A stretch of 24,466 nucleotides of DNA, taken from the NCBI GenBank assembly GCA_937965795.1, contig CALCMD010000053.1:1-24466 (forward strand), given 5' to 3'. Of the stretch, positions 7,001 to 15,388 are shown piece after piece. The notes under the pieces were generated by a model. That model saw only the letters and a list, made by a program, of their open reading frames with translations. It had not been told where the DNA came from and ran no database searches. How positions within the stretch are numbered: the stretch's first letter is position 1; the number at the start of each line of letters is the position of its first letter. The translations under genes were made by a program, and so were the position numbers. The DNA is from an uncultured Lachnospiraceae bacterium. GTDB lineage: Bacteria; Bacillota; Clostridia; Lachnospirales; Lachnospiraceae.

Positions 7001-8135
7001 CACCGTGCATATAACGAACTTTAAATTTGGTATCCGAGATACGCTCTACCACCTGATTAAAGGTTCCGTGAATATTGATGGGGTCGTCATGCGGATTGGA
7101 GAATACGCAATTTTGCACCCGGATTTCTCCCTTACAACCGGACATCTGCACAAAATCTGCAAAGCCTGCCGTAGTTCTTCCGCTTCCTTCCGGCGTCTCG
7201 ATATTTACGCCGTCCAGTGTGATATTCGTAGAATGCTGTCCCACGATTCCAAATCCATAGAGGAAATGCACATCCATATCTTTCAGGGTGATATTCTCAC
7301 TCTTCCAGAAAAACATGCCCGCATGATCCCTGGTCGTATTACGCATCTGATAGGAACGCCCAGCCCTTATAGAGCTGTCCACGCTCCTGTAATTAAATTT
7401 CAGTCTGCGATTTCCCAGGTCTTCAATGCTGTTAAGGTTATTAAACAGTCTCGTGCCTGAGCGAACGGTAAGACCTGTCTCTGCATCATAAATCTGGTTT
7501 GCCGCATTTGCCAGGGCGTCTCTGGCCGTCCAGTAAGTGTTTCCTGTATATGGGCTGACGTCGCTCTTCCATGTGATCGATGTTCCGTTAATTTCATAAT
7601 TATAGCATTCCGGCACATAAACCGTCGCTGAATTTCCATCCACGGACTCTACCGTAATATCAATAACGGAGGGAACCTGGAAGTCATATTCAAGGTTCTG
7701 GAATGTAATATTGGTGGAATCAATCGTTGCAAATGTAGTCATCGCCCCGTGAAACATGAACATGGAACCATTTCCTTCAATGGTAACATCGCTCATATCC
7801 TCCAGCAGAAATCCGATTTTTTTCATTTTATAGCTCTGGTTTGCCCCTACGGTATTGGAAATATAAAGCTCTTTCTCATATGCCTTATCCGGGTAGACCT
7901 GATACTCTCCTTTCGGGAAACTGATTACAACCGGACCGTCTACCTGCTTTGCGGCATTGATCGCCGCTTTGATGGCTTCCGCATTATCTGTTGCATTCGG
8001 GTCTGCACCGTAATCGGCTGCATTAATAACGGTCGCATTTTCCGTCTCTGCCGCTTTTGCCGCCGTCTGCGGCAGAAGCACAGACACTACCATGCAGAAT
8101 GTCAATACTACCGATAGTATTTTTTTCTTGTTCAT
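4053..8135 (-). CDS. Secreted GH110-like alpha-1,3-galactosidase, CBM51/FIVAR/LRR multidomain
   Basis: A 1360-residue exported protein. Residues 1-29 are a signal peptide. About 36-650 form a right-handed parallel beta-helix with many 'NITLKDMDV'-like rungs and the acidic motif NPHDDPINIHGTF (348-359), which I associate with GH110 exo-alpha-1,3-galactosidases of the blood-group-B/alpha-Gal type. Next come a bacterial Ig-like (BIG2) domain (655-728), a cadherin-like beta-sandwich (735-830), an NPCBM/CBM51 module (832-980; 'VSYLSDMSYDDSKSSTDYG', 'GIGGHASCTIVYNIAG'), an InlB-like repeat (990-1070), two FIVAR helical repeats (1073-1137, 1148-1212) and a BspA-like leucine-rich end (1255-1325). There is no LPXTG anchor; the tail is lysine-rich. 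AAGGAG precedes the ATG. The GH110 assignment is recognition by motif; a generic pectate-lyase-like beta-helix enzyme is the alternative. Confidence 0.8.
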   Translation of the reverse strand: MNKKKILSVVLTFCMVVSVLLPQTAAKAAETENATVINAADYGADPNATDNAEAIKAAINAAKQVDGPVVISFPKGEYQVYPDKAYEKELYISNTVGANQSYKMKKIGFLLEDMSDVTIEGNGSMFMFHGAMTTFATIDSTNITFQNLEYDFQVPSVIDITVESVDGNSATVYVPECYNYEINGTSITWKSDVSPYTGNTYWTARDALANAANQIYDAETGLTVRSGTRLFNNLNSIEDLGNRRLKFNYRSVDSSIRAGRSYQMRNTTRDHAGMFFWKSENITLKDMDVHFLYGFGIVGQHSTNITLDGVNIETPEGSGRTTAGFADFVQMSGCKGEIRVQNCVFSNPHDDPINIHGTFNQVVERISDTKFKVRYMHGETAGFPNFFVGDQVEFMTKGNMIPVADSVATVVDVQGPTGESGASTSGTGSLTDIIITLDKAMPSEISANNHVVENITYTPSVVIQNNVFKQVPTRGILVTTRKKVEIKDNVFDGMGMASIYISNDAQGWYESGPCKDVTIEGNTFLRPTASAAAIFIEPTNPTVSTEQTVHENIKILNNTFFMQNGQVLNAKSTKDLTFTGNRIYRYEPELSLSLSASSDVLREGKTIQLTPNGTGKVMSANLYSFRGCKNVTLDQNLYDGGLKLNATTIDMDAGEVHVGEEENVVVNGNANVLPAVRNVSYESSDESVLQIAEDGTATGLKQGTATVKAYVQMGEERYESNEITITVTESPKPEDNALLLKAEPGEGFSLDGPFDGQGQSYTGTATKSTVSLKLESEEKGAQIEVLVEGTSVAKGTDSLEAQLPMHGGNNKVHIRVTSPNGKVDKVYVFDIAGSRVSYLSDMSYDDSKSSTDYGAKAVNDRTTDGNKITLRKEDGTNQVFEKGIGGHASCTIVYNIAGLGFTNFSTYVGIDQEITKRDEPSAVFRIYGDGALLAESGTMTADTPMEFLSVSVEGVSELKLVADKLQNNWSDHVDFADAKLSASLPAGETAYTIQYQASIKNGASVSASTGETETANGFIKAADGGNVTLTAAEAEGYEFLGWYDAEGNLCAAERTFTVENVKADAVYTARVRADKTQLQAAVEAAEKKELGGYTEESAAAYRAAVEAAKAVLDHADASVEDVAKALADMQAAESKLAVKPEGPGKADSSALRAAIEAAKKINVKDYTDDSVSKFRTALAAAEKALANPNATQAEIDAARKNLEAAQKALEKKGNVPDRGAVIKTKSGRYQVVNSENRTAKLVGVLKKDASKLNVPATVKLNGVTFTVTGVGKNVMKNNRKLKKVILGKNVTTIEKDAFRGCKNLKMIQLKGKALKTIKSGALKKTYAKMVVSAKKMSKKEKAALFKKLKKAGMSKKGRVK

Positions 8136-8267
8136 ACGATTCTCCTTTTTTCCTTCCTTATGTTCTGTCTGATTTTCTGCATCTGCCGGCAGTTGCTTTC
8201 CTCCTTTCCCTCACATCCGCCTTCTCTTTTTCTATTTTTTGCACAGAAAAAGCATGTTGTCGTTTAC

Positions 8268-8276
8268 ATTATACCA
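8268..8276 (-). promoter_or_regulatory. Extended -10 promoter of the GH110-like gene
   Basis: TGGTATAAT on the minus strand is a perfect -10 with the extended TGn element. No good -35 is present (TGGCCT at 17 bases). The leader would be about 125 bases, purine-rich on the mRNA strand, with no recognised riboswitch. Confidence 0.5.
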
Positions 8277-8343
8277 CAATTTTGCATAAAAGGCCATAAA
8301 AATCGTGTTCCTTTCCATCCTTTCCCACACAAAACATCATCTA

Positions 8344-8360
8344 TTCTACGCGCTGTAGAA
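8344..8360 (-). terminator. Weak hairpin after cutC
   Basis: TTCTAC and GTAGAA form a 6-bp stem with a 5-base loop directly after the cutC stop. It is followed by TAGATGATGTTTTG rather than a clean T-run, so termination here would be inefficient. No better candidate exists before the next promoter. Confidence 0.3.
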
Positions 8361-8362
8361 AC

Positions 8363-9109
8363 TTACAGTTCTTTCAACGCTTCCACTGCTGCCTGCACCT
8401 TTTCTTCTGACGTGCGCCAGACCTCAAATTCACTGAAAGTGGGGAGCCCCATATTTACATCTTCTTTCCGGTAGCGCATCTGGCTGTCCAGCGTCATCTT
8501 GCCGGACATATGCCAGGCATGCGCTTTTACCTGCGGGTACAGCCTGCGTATCACTTCCGCGTCCACGCCGCTTCCCACCATGATTTCGATGTCATCGCCC
8601 GCCTTCTTTACCAGCTCCTCCAGAAGATTCCGCCCTGCCAGACACGTGTTTCCCTGTCCCGACGTCAGGATGGTATGGACGCCAAGCTCCTTCGCCTGGC
8701 GCATGGTCTTAAAAGGATCACGGCATACGTCAAAAGCCCGGTGCAGGGTCACGGACATTCCCTTCGCCTCTTCCATCAGGATACGCATCTGCTCCAGATT
8801 CAGCGTCCCATCCGGGCGCAGGATACCGATGACCACGCCGTCCGCCCCCAGCTTGCGAAACATTTTTACTTCTTCTTTTATGATGCCAAACTCATAGTCC
8901 GTGTAGCAAAAGTCTCCGAATCTCGGCCTGATTAATACGTGAATTTTTATCCCGCACTGTTTTCGCACCTCGTAAAAAAGCTGCGGGCCAGGCGTCGTCC
9001 CGCCGATGATCAGGTTTGCGCACATTTCCACACGGTTCGCGCCGCCCCGTTCGGCTGCCAGCGCCGATTCCACAGAATCTATACATGTTTCCAGAATAAA
9101 ATCTTTCAT
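8363..9109 (-). CDS. cutC: CutC family protein
   Basis: A 248-residue TIM-barrel protein of the CutC family. Typical motifs run the whole length: LETCIDSVESALAAERGGANRVEMCANL, GGTTPGP, HVLIRPRFGDFCYTDYE, GADGVVIGIL, VTLHRAFD, TILTSGQG, IEIMVGSGVDA and HAWHMSGK. CutC was named for copper tolerance in E. coli, but that role has been disputed and the biochemical activity is unsettled. It starts 20 bases after rsmF with a GGAAGG site, so it is probably the last gene of the ABC-rsmF-cutC operon. No metal regulator or transporter lies beside it. Confidence 0.92.
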   Translation of the reverse strand: MKDFILETCIDSVESALAAERGGANRVEMCANLIIGGTTPGPQLFYEVRKQCGIKIHVLIRPRFGDFCYTDYEFGIIKEEVKMFRKLGADGVVIGILRPDGTLNLEQMRILMEEAKGMSVTLHRAFDVCRDPFKTMRQAKELGVHTILTSGQGNTCLAGRNLLEELVKKAGDDIEIMVGSGVDAEVIRRLYPQVKAHAWHMSGKMTLDSQMRYRKEDVNMGLPTFSEFEVWRTSEEKVQAAVEALKEL

Positions 9110-9129
9110 GAAAATTCCTTCCTTTCCTC

Positions 9130-10509
9130 TTACTGTTTCATTCTCCAGCTTGCCAGATATTTATTTTTCAGCACGCCGCCAGACAGCTTTCCCCATCCGA
9201 GAGGGTAACCGCTGACACATACGAGCTGCCATCCTTTTTTCCGTTTTACAGGCACATCGTCCACGAGAATCGTTTCCCCTTTCAGATAGCGGATGACACG
9301 TTCGTCCATCGGATCAAAATCCAGAACCGAAGCGTACTCTTCTTTTTTTAACGCTGCGGCAAATGCCTGTCCCGGCTCAAACCGGTCTTTTTTCAATTCC
9401 CCCAGATACAGTCCGTTGCGCAGGAAAGTAAGCCCTTTTGGTTCGTCTGTAAACCCGGAGCGCCAGTACGCCTGCCCTTTCCGTACTTCCATCTGGTCTA
9501 CCTGTATCCTTCCCGACACATCCTGAAAGAATTCTTCCAGAATCTTCCGCTCCGCCTTTGAAATCTTCACCCTCTCTTTTCGGTCTTTCGAAGGAAGCGC
9601 CTCCCCTTCCTTTTTTAAGAGCGCCAGAAAATGCCCTTCCCCGGCCATCTTATGCGGCCAGATACGGACGCATTTTTCCAGTTCGGGATTTCCATCCGCC
9701 AGCTCCGGACGGCCTTTGGAAAATCCTGTATATCCCTCGATGTTCTCCAGGCGCATGTCGCTTCTCTCCTTTAAAAGATAAGCGATAACCTGTTCATTTT
9801 CCTCCGGCGAGAAAGTACAGGTAGAGTAGAGAAGCATTCCTCCGGGACGCAGCATTCTGGCCGCCTGAAGGATAATGTCTTTTTGAATCTTTGCGCAGGC
9901 CAGAGGCTTTTGTGCGTCCCACGCCTTTGCCACATCCGGATCCTTGCGGAACATCCCCTCCCCGGAACAGGGAGCGTCCACCAGAATTTTATCAAAATAT
10001 TCTTCAAATTCATCTGAAATATGCGAGGGAACTTCATTTAAAAGAAAGGAATTGGGGATTCCAAACACCTCGATATTTTTCAGAAGCGCCCTGGCTCTTG
10101 ATGCGCTGACATCATTGGCCACTAAAAGTCCCTCTCCCAAAAGCCTCGCTCCCAGCTCCGTCGCTTTTCCGCCGGGCGCCGCGCACAAATCCAGCACCCG
10201 CTCACCCGGACTTACCGGAAGCCTTGACGCCGGAGTCATGGCGCTTGGTTCCTGTAAATAATACAGCCCCGCATAATAAAAGGGATGTCTGGACGGAAAA
10301 TCCTGCTCCTCATAATAAAAACCGTTTTCCACCCAGGGGATTTCCGTCAAATGAAAAGGGGCAATTTTTTTAAATTCCGCCGGACTGATTTTTGCCGTAT
10401 TGACACGCAATCCGAAATTTCTCGGCTCCTCATAGCTTTTCTGAAACTTTTCATACTCCGCTCCCAAAATCATTTTCATTTTTTCTGTAAATGCACTCGG
10501 TAAATTCAT
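9130..10509 (-). CDS. RsmF/NOL1-family rRNA m5C methyltransferase
   Basis: A 459-residue S-adenosylmethionine-dependent RNA cytosine-C5 methyltransferase of the NOL1/NOP2/Sun family. The SAM site VLDLCAAPGGKATELG is at about 105-120. The DAPCSGEGMFRKD motif carries Cys181, and YSTCTFSPEENE carries the catalytic Cys231. The C-terminal part (about 300-459) matches the extra RNA-binding domain of RsmF/YebU-type enzymes, whose targets are in 16S rRNA; the exact base cannot be read here. It starts 20 bases after the permease gene and 20 bases before cutC, implying co-transcription. Confidence 0.92.
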   Translation of the reverse strand: MNLPSAFTEKMKMILGAEYEKFQKSYEEPRNFGLRVNTAKISPAEFKKIAPFHLTEIPWVENGFYYEEQDFPSRHPFYYAGLYYLQEPSAMTPASRLPVSPGERVLDLCAAPGGKATELGARLLGEGLLVANDVSASRARALLKNIEVFGIPNSFLLNEVPSHISDEFEEYFDKILVDAPCSGEGMFRKDPDVAKAWDAQKPLACAKIQKDIILQAARMLRPGGMLLYSTCTFSPEENEQVIAYLLKERSDMRLENIEGYTGFSKGRPELADGNPELEKCVRIWPHKMAGEGHFLALLKKEGEALPSKDRKERVKISKAERKILEEFFQDVSGRIQVDQMEVRKGQAYWRSGFTDEPKGLTFLRNGLYLGELKKDRFEPGQAFAAALKKEEYASVLDFDPMDERVIRYLKGETILVDDVPVKRKKGWQLVCVSGYPLGWGKLSGGVLKNKYLASWRMKQ

Positions 10510-10529
10510 CTTCTTCTTTCCTTTACTGA

Positions 10530-13500
10530 TTACTCCACGCTTTTTAAAGATTCTACCATGTCAATCCGCTTTAATTTAAAGTACATCACGAAATTTACGA
10601 CCGCAGAAAATCCCACGGTAAACAAAATCGCCAGCAGAAAACTTGGAAGGTTAATATTTCGGCCAAACATACAGACATCCACCTCTACGGTCACGATGAC
10701 AAACCGGTGCAGGATGGCTCCCATCCCACAGCCAAGCGCCGCTCCCAAAAGGGTGAGCAGAATATTTTCCCGGTAGACATAGGCCGCCACTTCTCCATCG
10801 TAAAATCCCAGAACCTTCAGTGTCGCCAGCTCCCTTTTCCGCTCGTTGATATTGATGTTATTCAGGTTATAAAGCACGACAAACGCCAGCATCCCGGCTG
10901 ATACGATCAGCACGACAATGACAATGTCCAGGCTTCCCAGCATATCATCCAGCCTCTCCTGAAAGTTCGACGAGTAGGTAATCCCCAGCGCCGCGTCGCA
11001 GGTAAGCGCCCTTTTTCCAATTTCTTCTTTTTCCCTCTCATCCGCTTCTTTGGTATTATAAACCGCGCAGTTGTATTCCGGCCTGTTTCCCGTCAGCTTT
11101 TCATAAAGGTCCGGTGTCATATATGCGTAATGATACATATAATTTTCACAGACTGCCGTTACCTTCGTCTCATACCATATTCCTTTTTCAATTTCCAGGG
11201 AAATCGTGCCGCCTGCCGAGACTCCCAGCATCTTCGCCGTTTTCTCCGTCAATACGACTCCCTCTCCGGAAATTGCAAAACTCTCTTTTGTATTTCTGTC
11301 CTGCAAATGTACAAATTCCGGAAATTTCTCTTCGTTTTCCGGCGCCACCAGATAAAGCTCTCTGCTGTTCTCTCCGTTCTTTGCCGTCAGATTTTTCATA
11401 TACCAGAAGTCATATGCCTGCACGCCCGGCTCTTTTTCAAAAAATTCCTTAAGCTCGGCCTGCCCCCCGTCATCCGCCTCCTCGTCCAGCAGAAGCATGG
11501 CGTCGTAGGTCTGAAGCTCTCCATACTGAAGCACCGCCACATCCATGATGGAATCCCGCAGCCCGTATCCCACTAAAAGCAGCGCCATACAGCCACCAAT
11601 GCCAAAAATCGTCATGAAAAACCGCTTCTTATACCGAAACAGGTTTCGTATGGTAGACTTCCAGGTAAAATTCAGGTGCTTCCACACAATTGTGATGCGC
11701 TCCAGCAGCACTCTTTTTCCCTGCTTTGGCGCTGGCGGGCGCATCAGAACCGCCGGGGCGGCATACAGTTCCCGGTAACATGCAGACAGCGTCGCAAACA
11801 GGGTACAAAATACCGCCGCCAGCGAAGCAATCATGGCAAACAGAAGGTTATAGGGGATTCCTGGTATCGGTATGTAGTGGTACAGAATGCCATATGCGTG
11901 AATAATGATAAACGGCAAAATCTTTTCCCCCAACAGCACGCCAAAAATACTTCCGCCAATGGTGGCCGCCAGCGCATAGCCCAGATATTTGGCTGCAATG
12001 GAAAATTTTCCATACCCCAGCGCTTTCAGCGTCCCGATCTGTGTTCTCTGCTCCTCCACCATTCTGGTCATCGTTGTAAGGCTGATTAAAGCCGCCACCA
12101 GAAAGAACAGAACCGGAAATACCTCTCCGATGTTCCTCATGCGGTCAGCGTTTTCCCCAAAGCCTTTATAATCTGTCAGATCCTCTCTGTCGCTGATGTA
12201 CCATTTTGGCGCCTTTAAGTCGTCAATCTTCTTCTGTGCATCCGCGATCTTCTCCTCTCCTTCGGCAATTTTTTCCGCCGCCTCCGTCCTGGCTTCCTCG
12301 TACTCTTTCTTTCCGTCCGAAAGCTCCTTCTCATGCCCGGCGATCTCTGCCTCCGCATCCAGGATTTCCTGCTCCCCGTCCGCGATTTTCTGCCATCCTT
12401 CCGAAATCTGTGTTTCCCCGGAACGAATCTGTTCCTGTGCGTCCGCAAGCTTCGTTTCCTGACTGGCAAGCTGTTTCCATGCGTCCTTGATCTGCCGCCC
12501 GCCGTCCGCAAGTTCTTTTTCTGCCTTTTCAAGCTTCGCTTCCTGCGTCTCAATCTGCTTTTTCGACCGGGAAAGCTCCTTTTCTCCTGCTCTGATCTGT
12601 TTCTCTCCCTCAGCAATCTGCGCTCCTGCCGCTTCCAGCTTTGCAAGCTGCGCCGCTGCCTCCTGCTGTTTTTGTGCCGCTTCCTCCGCCGTCAGAAGTC
12701 CCGCTTCCACCGCTGCCGAAATTTCCTGCGACGCTTTTTCTGCCTCCGCTTTCCCGGCCTCCTGCTGCTTTCTTCCCTCTTCCAGTTCAGCCTTTTTCTT
12801 CTTTAATTCTGTTTCGCTTTTCTCTACCTTTTTTCTGGCCTGGCGAAGCTGCTTTTTCCCGTTTGTAATTTCCTTCTGGGCGTCTTTTTTCTGTGCCTGA
12901 AAGCTCTTTTCCTTTGCGGTAAGCTCTTCCTTTGCATCCGCAAGCTTTCTCTGTCCGTCTGAAAGCTCCCTTTTCGCTTTTTCAAGCTCCGCCTGTTTTT
13001 CCTCTAACTCCGCCTTGCCGTCCGCCAGTTCTTTTTTTGCATCCGCCAGTTCCTTTCTGCCGTCTGACAGCTTCCGGTCCGCATCGTCAATCTCCGCTTT
13101 GGCGTCCGCCAGTTTCTGATCTGCTTCCGCTCTCTTCTCCGCCAGCTCCGTCCTGGCCTCTGAAAGCTTTTCGCCGGCTTCCCCTTTGATTTCCCCAAAA
13201 CGGGCCTCGCACCTGGCGTCCTGTATCCCTTCTACCTCTTTTCGCGCCTGTTCCACCGTGTCCCGATAGGGATCCGTGTAAGCTGTCAGCTCCTTCGCGC
13301 CCTGAACGGACAGGTAGACCTGTGTATAAACGTCCAGATCGAAGTTTTCTTCCGTCACATAGGCAAACGCCGCGATCTCACCGCTTCCAAGCTGCGTACT
13401 GCCTCTCTCAAAGGAAATATAGACGGGGCTGCTGGCAAGCCCCGTGACAGTGTAAGTATGGGTTAGCAGAACAGGCTCCTCTTCCTCCTCCAGCTTTTCC

Positions 13501-13955
13501 TCCACTTCCAGAACATCTCCGGGCTGATAGCCGTTGCTCTTTGCATACCTGTCATCCAGCAGGCACTCCCCCGCCTTTTCCGGGAGTCGTCCTTCGGTCA
13601 CACTCACCTGATTCAGAGTAGGCAGAAGCGATTCCATATGAAAAACTGCGTTTTCCCCCTCCTTTTTCAGCAGGACGTCCGTCATGTAACCAGGCTCGGC
13701 CTTCTCGATTCCTTCCACGCCCTCCAGAATCTTCACATCTTCTTTTGTGACGCCCATGCTTCCCATTACCTTCAGATCCATCAGACCGTTTTCATCAAAA
13801 TACACATCTCCCGTGTACCGCATATCCGGCGCCGCCGACTGAATGCCAGAATAGAATGCAACGCCCAGCGCCACGATCAGAAAAATAGAAACAAACCGCC
13901 CCAGATTCCGTCTAATCTCCATAAAAAAATCTTTTCTCAGTGCACGTTTTCTCAT
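10530..13955 (-). CDS. FtsX/MacB-type ABC permease with giant extracellular coiled coil
   Basis: An integral membrane protein of 1141 residues. An N-terminal membrane segment (LGRFVSIFLIVALGVAFYSG) is followed by a MacB-like extracellular domain. About residues 255-580 are an almost uninterrupted coiled coil built of degenerate heptads such as ELADAKKELADGKAEL. A first FtsX permease domain (about 610-740) and a second (about 1020-1135) follow, separated by another extracellular domain. It is the partner of the ATPase ending 40 bases upstream. MacB/FtsX-type transporters often act as mechanotransmitters rather than pores, and the coil would reach far from the membrane. The frame opens four codons earlier with a TTG that overlaps the GGAGG site, so the ATG at 13955 is used. 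Substrate unknown. Confidence 0.93.
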   Translation of the reverse strand: MRKRALRKDFFMEIRRNLGRFVSIFLIVALGVAFYSGIQSAAPDMRYTGDVYFDENGLMDLKVMGSMGVTKEDVKILEGVEGIEKAEPGYMTDVLLKKEGENAVFHMESLLPTLNQVSVTEGRLPEKAGECLLDDRYAKSNGYQPGDVLEVEEKLEEEEEPVLLTHTYTVTGLASSPVYISFERGSTQLGSGEIAAFAYVTEENFDLDVYTQVYLSVQGAKELTAYTDPYRDTVEQARKEVEGIQDARCEARFGEIKGEAGEKLSEARTELAEKRAEADQKLADAKAEIDDADRKLSDGRKELADAKKELADGKAELEEKQAELEKAKRELSDGQRKLADAKEELTAKEKSFQAQKKDAQKEITNGKKQLRQARKKVEKSETELKKKKAELEEGRKQQEAGKAEAEKASQEISAAVEAGLLTAEEAAQKQQEAAAQLAKLEAAGAQIAEGEKQIRAGEKELSRSKKQIETQEAKLEKAEKELADGGRQIKDAWKQLASQETKLADAQEQIRSGETQISEGWQKIADGEQEILDAEAEIAGHEKELSDGKKEYEEARTEAAEKIAEGEEKIADAQKKIDDLKAPKWYISDREDLTDYKGFGENADRMRNIGEVFPVLFFLVAALISLTTMTRMVEEQRTQIGTLKALGYGKFSIAAKYLGYALAATIGGSIFGVLLGEKILPFIIIHAYGILYHYIPIPGIPYNLLFAMIASLAAVFCTLFATLSACYRELYAAPAVLMRPPAPKQGKRVLLERITIVWKHLNFTWKSTIRNLFRYKKRFFMTIFGIGGCMALLLVGYGLRDSIMDVAVLQYGELQTYDAMLLLDEEADDGGQAELKEFFEKEPGVQAYDFWYMKNLTAKNGENSRELYLVAPENEEKFPEFVHLQDRNTKESFAISGEGVVLTEKTAKMLGVSAGGTISLEIEKGIWYETKVTAVCENYMYHYAYMTPDLYEKLTGNRPEYNCAVYNTKEADEREKEEIGKRALTCDAALGITYSSNFQERLDDMLGSLDIVIVVLIVSAGMLAFVVLYNLNNININERKRELATLKVLGFYDGEVAAYVYRENILLTLLGAALGCGMGAILHRFVIVTVEVDVCMFGRNINLPSFLLAILFTVGFSAVVNFVMYFKLKRIDMVESLKSVE

Positions 13956-13995
13956 CTTTTCCTCCAAGCTGTCCCAGGTTCAGGACGAATTATGT

Positions 13996-14712
13996 CTACC
14001 ATTCGATCTGTTCTACCGGAAGGGGCTCCCTGTTCTCATACGTCTCGGACACCTTTCCGTTTTTTATCCGTATCACCCGGTCAGCCATAGGCGTGAGCGC
14101 CGAGTTATGCGTAATCACGATGACTGTCATCCCTTTTTCCCGGCACATATCCTGAAGCAGCTTTAAAATGGCTTTTCCTGTCTGGTAGTCCAACGCTCCC
14201 GTCGGCTCGTCGCATAAAAGCAGCTTTGGATTTTTCGCCAGCGCCCTGGCGATAGAGACTCTCTGCTGTTCGCCGCCGGAAAGCTGTGCCGGAAAGTTAT
14301 TCAGCCTGTCGCTTAACCCCACTTCCTGTAAAACCTCCTGGGCGTCCAGAGGGTTTTTGCAAATCTGGAGCGCCAGTTCGACATTTTCCTTCGCTGTCAG
14401 ATTCGGCACCAGATTATAAAACTGGAATACAAATCCGATGTCGTCCCTCCGATACCCCGTTAGCCGCCTTTGGGAATATTTTGCAATATCGGCTCCGTCC
14501 ACGATTACTTTTCCTCCCGTTGCCGTATCCATGCCTCCCAGAATATTCAAAACCGTCGTCTTTCCGGCTCCGCTCGGCCCGACTACAATCACAAACTCGC
14601 CTTTCCGAATGGAAAAATCAATCCCGTCCACAGCGTGAATTTCCACTTCTCCCATTTTATATATCTTCGTCACACGCTCCATCCTTACGAAGCCCTCTGT
14701 CCGTTTTTCCAT
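13996..14712 (-). CDS. ABC transporter ATP-binding protein, MacB/LolD type
   Basis: A 238-residue ATPase subunit with all sites intact: Walker A GPSGAGKT (45-52), Q-loop Gln97, signature LSGGEQQRVSIARAL (144 on), Walker B LLLCDEP ending in Glu169, and switch His202. The sequence is of the MacB/LolD class that pairs with FtsX-type permeases, and such a permease lies 40 bases downstream. GGAGGAG precedes the ATG. It is the first gene of the proposed operon ATPase-permease-rsmF-cutC. Confidence 0.96.
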   Translation of the reverse strand: MEKRTEGFVRMERVTKIYKMGEVEIHAVDGIDFSIRKGEFVIVVGPSGAGKTTVLNILGGMDTATGGKVIVDGADIAKYSQRRLTGYRRDDIGFVFQFYNLVPNLTAKENVELALQICKNPLDAQEVLQEVGLSDRLNNFPAQLSGGEQQRVSIARALAKNPKLLLCDEPTGALDYQTGKAILKLLQDMCREKGMTVIVITHNSALTPMADRVIRIKNGKVSETYENREPLPVEQIEW

Positions 14713-14750
14713 GTATGCTCCTCCATCTGGCTGTAGTTTTCCTGTTTTTT

Positions 14751-14759
14751 ATTCTAACA
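14751..14759 (-). promoter_or_regulatory. Possible extended -10 promoter of the ABC operon
   Basis: TGTTAGAAT on the minus strand gives a 5/6 -10 box with a TGn extension, about 40 bases before the ATPase start. No recognisable -35 box lies at 16-18 bases. Confidence 0.4.
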
Positions 14760-14790
14760 TAGAACCGGGGGGAATTTTTCTTAAAATTCT

Positions 14791-14822
14791 ATAAAAAGCC
14801 TGTGAAAAAACTCTTCTCACAG
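14791..14822 (-). terminator. Second hairpin after the Nudix gene
   Basis: CTGTGA (14800-14805) and TCACAG (14817-14822) pair around an 11-base loop, followed on the minus strand by GCTTTTTAT. It is a weaker back-up behind the terminator at 14871-14911 and lies just before the ABC operon promoter. Confidence 0.5.
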
Positions 14823-14870
14823 ACGCTGTTTCGCATCTCTGAGGAAATCCGCATCCTGCTGCATTTTTAC

Positions 14871-14911
14871 ACGAAAAATCCCGTCAGTGCGGGGAAATTC
14901 AAACTGACGGG
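14871..14911 (-). terminator. Terminator of the helicase-Nudix unit
   Basis: CCCGTCAGT and ACTGACGGG form a perfect 9-bp stem with a 14-base loop, followed on the minus strand by ATTTTTCG. It lies about 19 bases after the Nudix stop codon. Confidence 0.75.
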
Positions 14912-14929
14912 AATGCCTGTACCTGATAT

Positions 14930-15361
14930 TTAATTGATCTTTCCATCTGCCAAATCCTGCTTTCTCTCCCTCCTCTGCAAATATTCCGCAAGCTTCCGAA
15001 TCAGCCCGATATCCGCCGGAAGCCAGTCCACACTGTCCAACTGCTCCCTGGAAAGCCATCTGGCATCTTCATGTTCTTTCAGCACCAGCTTTCCTGACAC
15101 CACCTTGCAGAGAAAGCAGTCCATTGACAAATGAAATGCGGGATAATCATATTCCACCGTATCAAAAAGCTCGCCAACTGCTATTTCCGTATCCAACTCC
15201 TCCCGGATTTCACGCACCAGTGCAGTCCGGGACGTTTCGCCCTCCTCCACCTTTCCGCCCGGAAACTCCCAGCCGTCCTTAAATTCTCCGTATCCCCGCT
15301 GGGTTGCGAATACTCTGTTGTTGTGAATGATAATTGCCGCCGTTACTTTGATTGTTTTCAT
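14930..15361 (-). CDS. MutT-like Nudix hydrolase
   Basis: A 143-residue nucleoside-triphosphate pyrophosphohydrolase of the MutT group. It begins KVTAAIIIHNNRVFATQRG. The Nudix box is at about 36-58 (GGKVEEGETSRTALVREIREELD), where the metal-binding REIREE is intact and the usual glycine after EEL is replaced by Asp, as in several MutT-like subgroups. The substrate could be 8-oxo-dGTP or a pyrimidine triphosphate. It starts 27 bases after the helicase stop and is followed by a terminator, so the two genes form one unit. Confidence 0.93.
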   Translation of the reverse strand: MKTIKVTAAIIIHNNRVFATQRGYGEFKDGWEFPGGKVEEGETSRTALVREIREELDTEIAVGELFDTVEYDYPAFHLSMDCFLCKVVSGKLVLKEHEDARWLSREQLDSVDWLPADIGLIRKLAEYLQRRERKQDLADGKIN

Positions 15362-15388
15362 AGAACCTCCGCTGTAGTATATAAAATG

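Noticed and set aside
12196..12900. Several plus-strand open frames opposite the permease coiled coil
   Set aside because: They are Ser/Pro/Cys/Phe-rich translations, the expected antisense of Glu/Lys/Ala-rich heptads.
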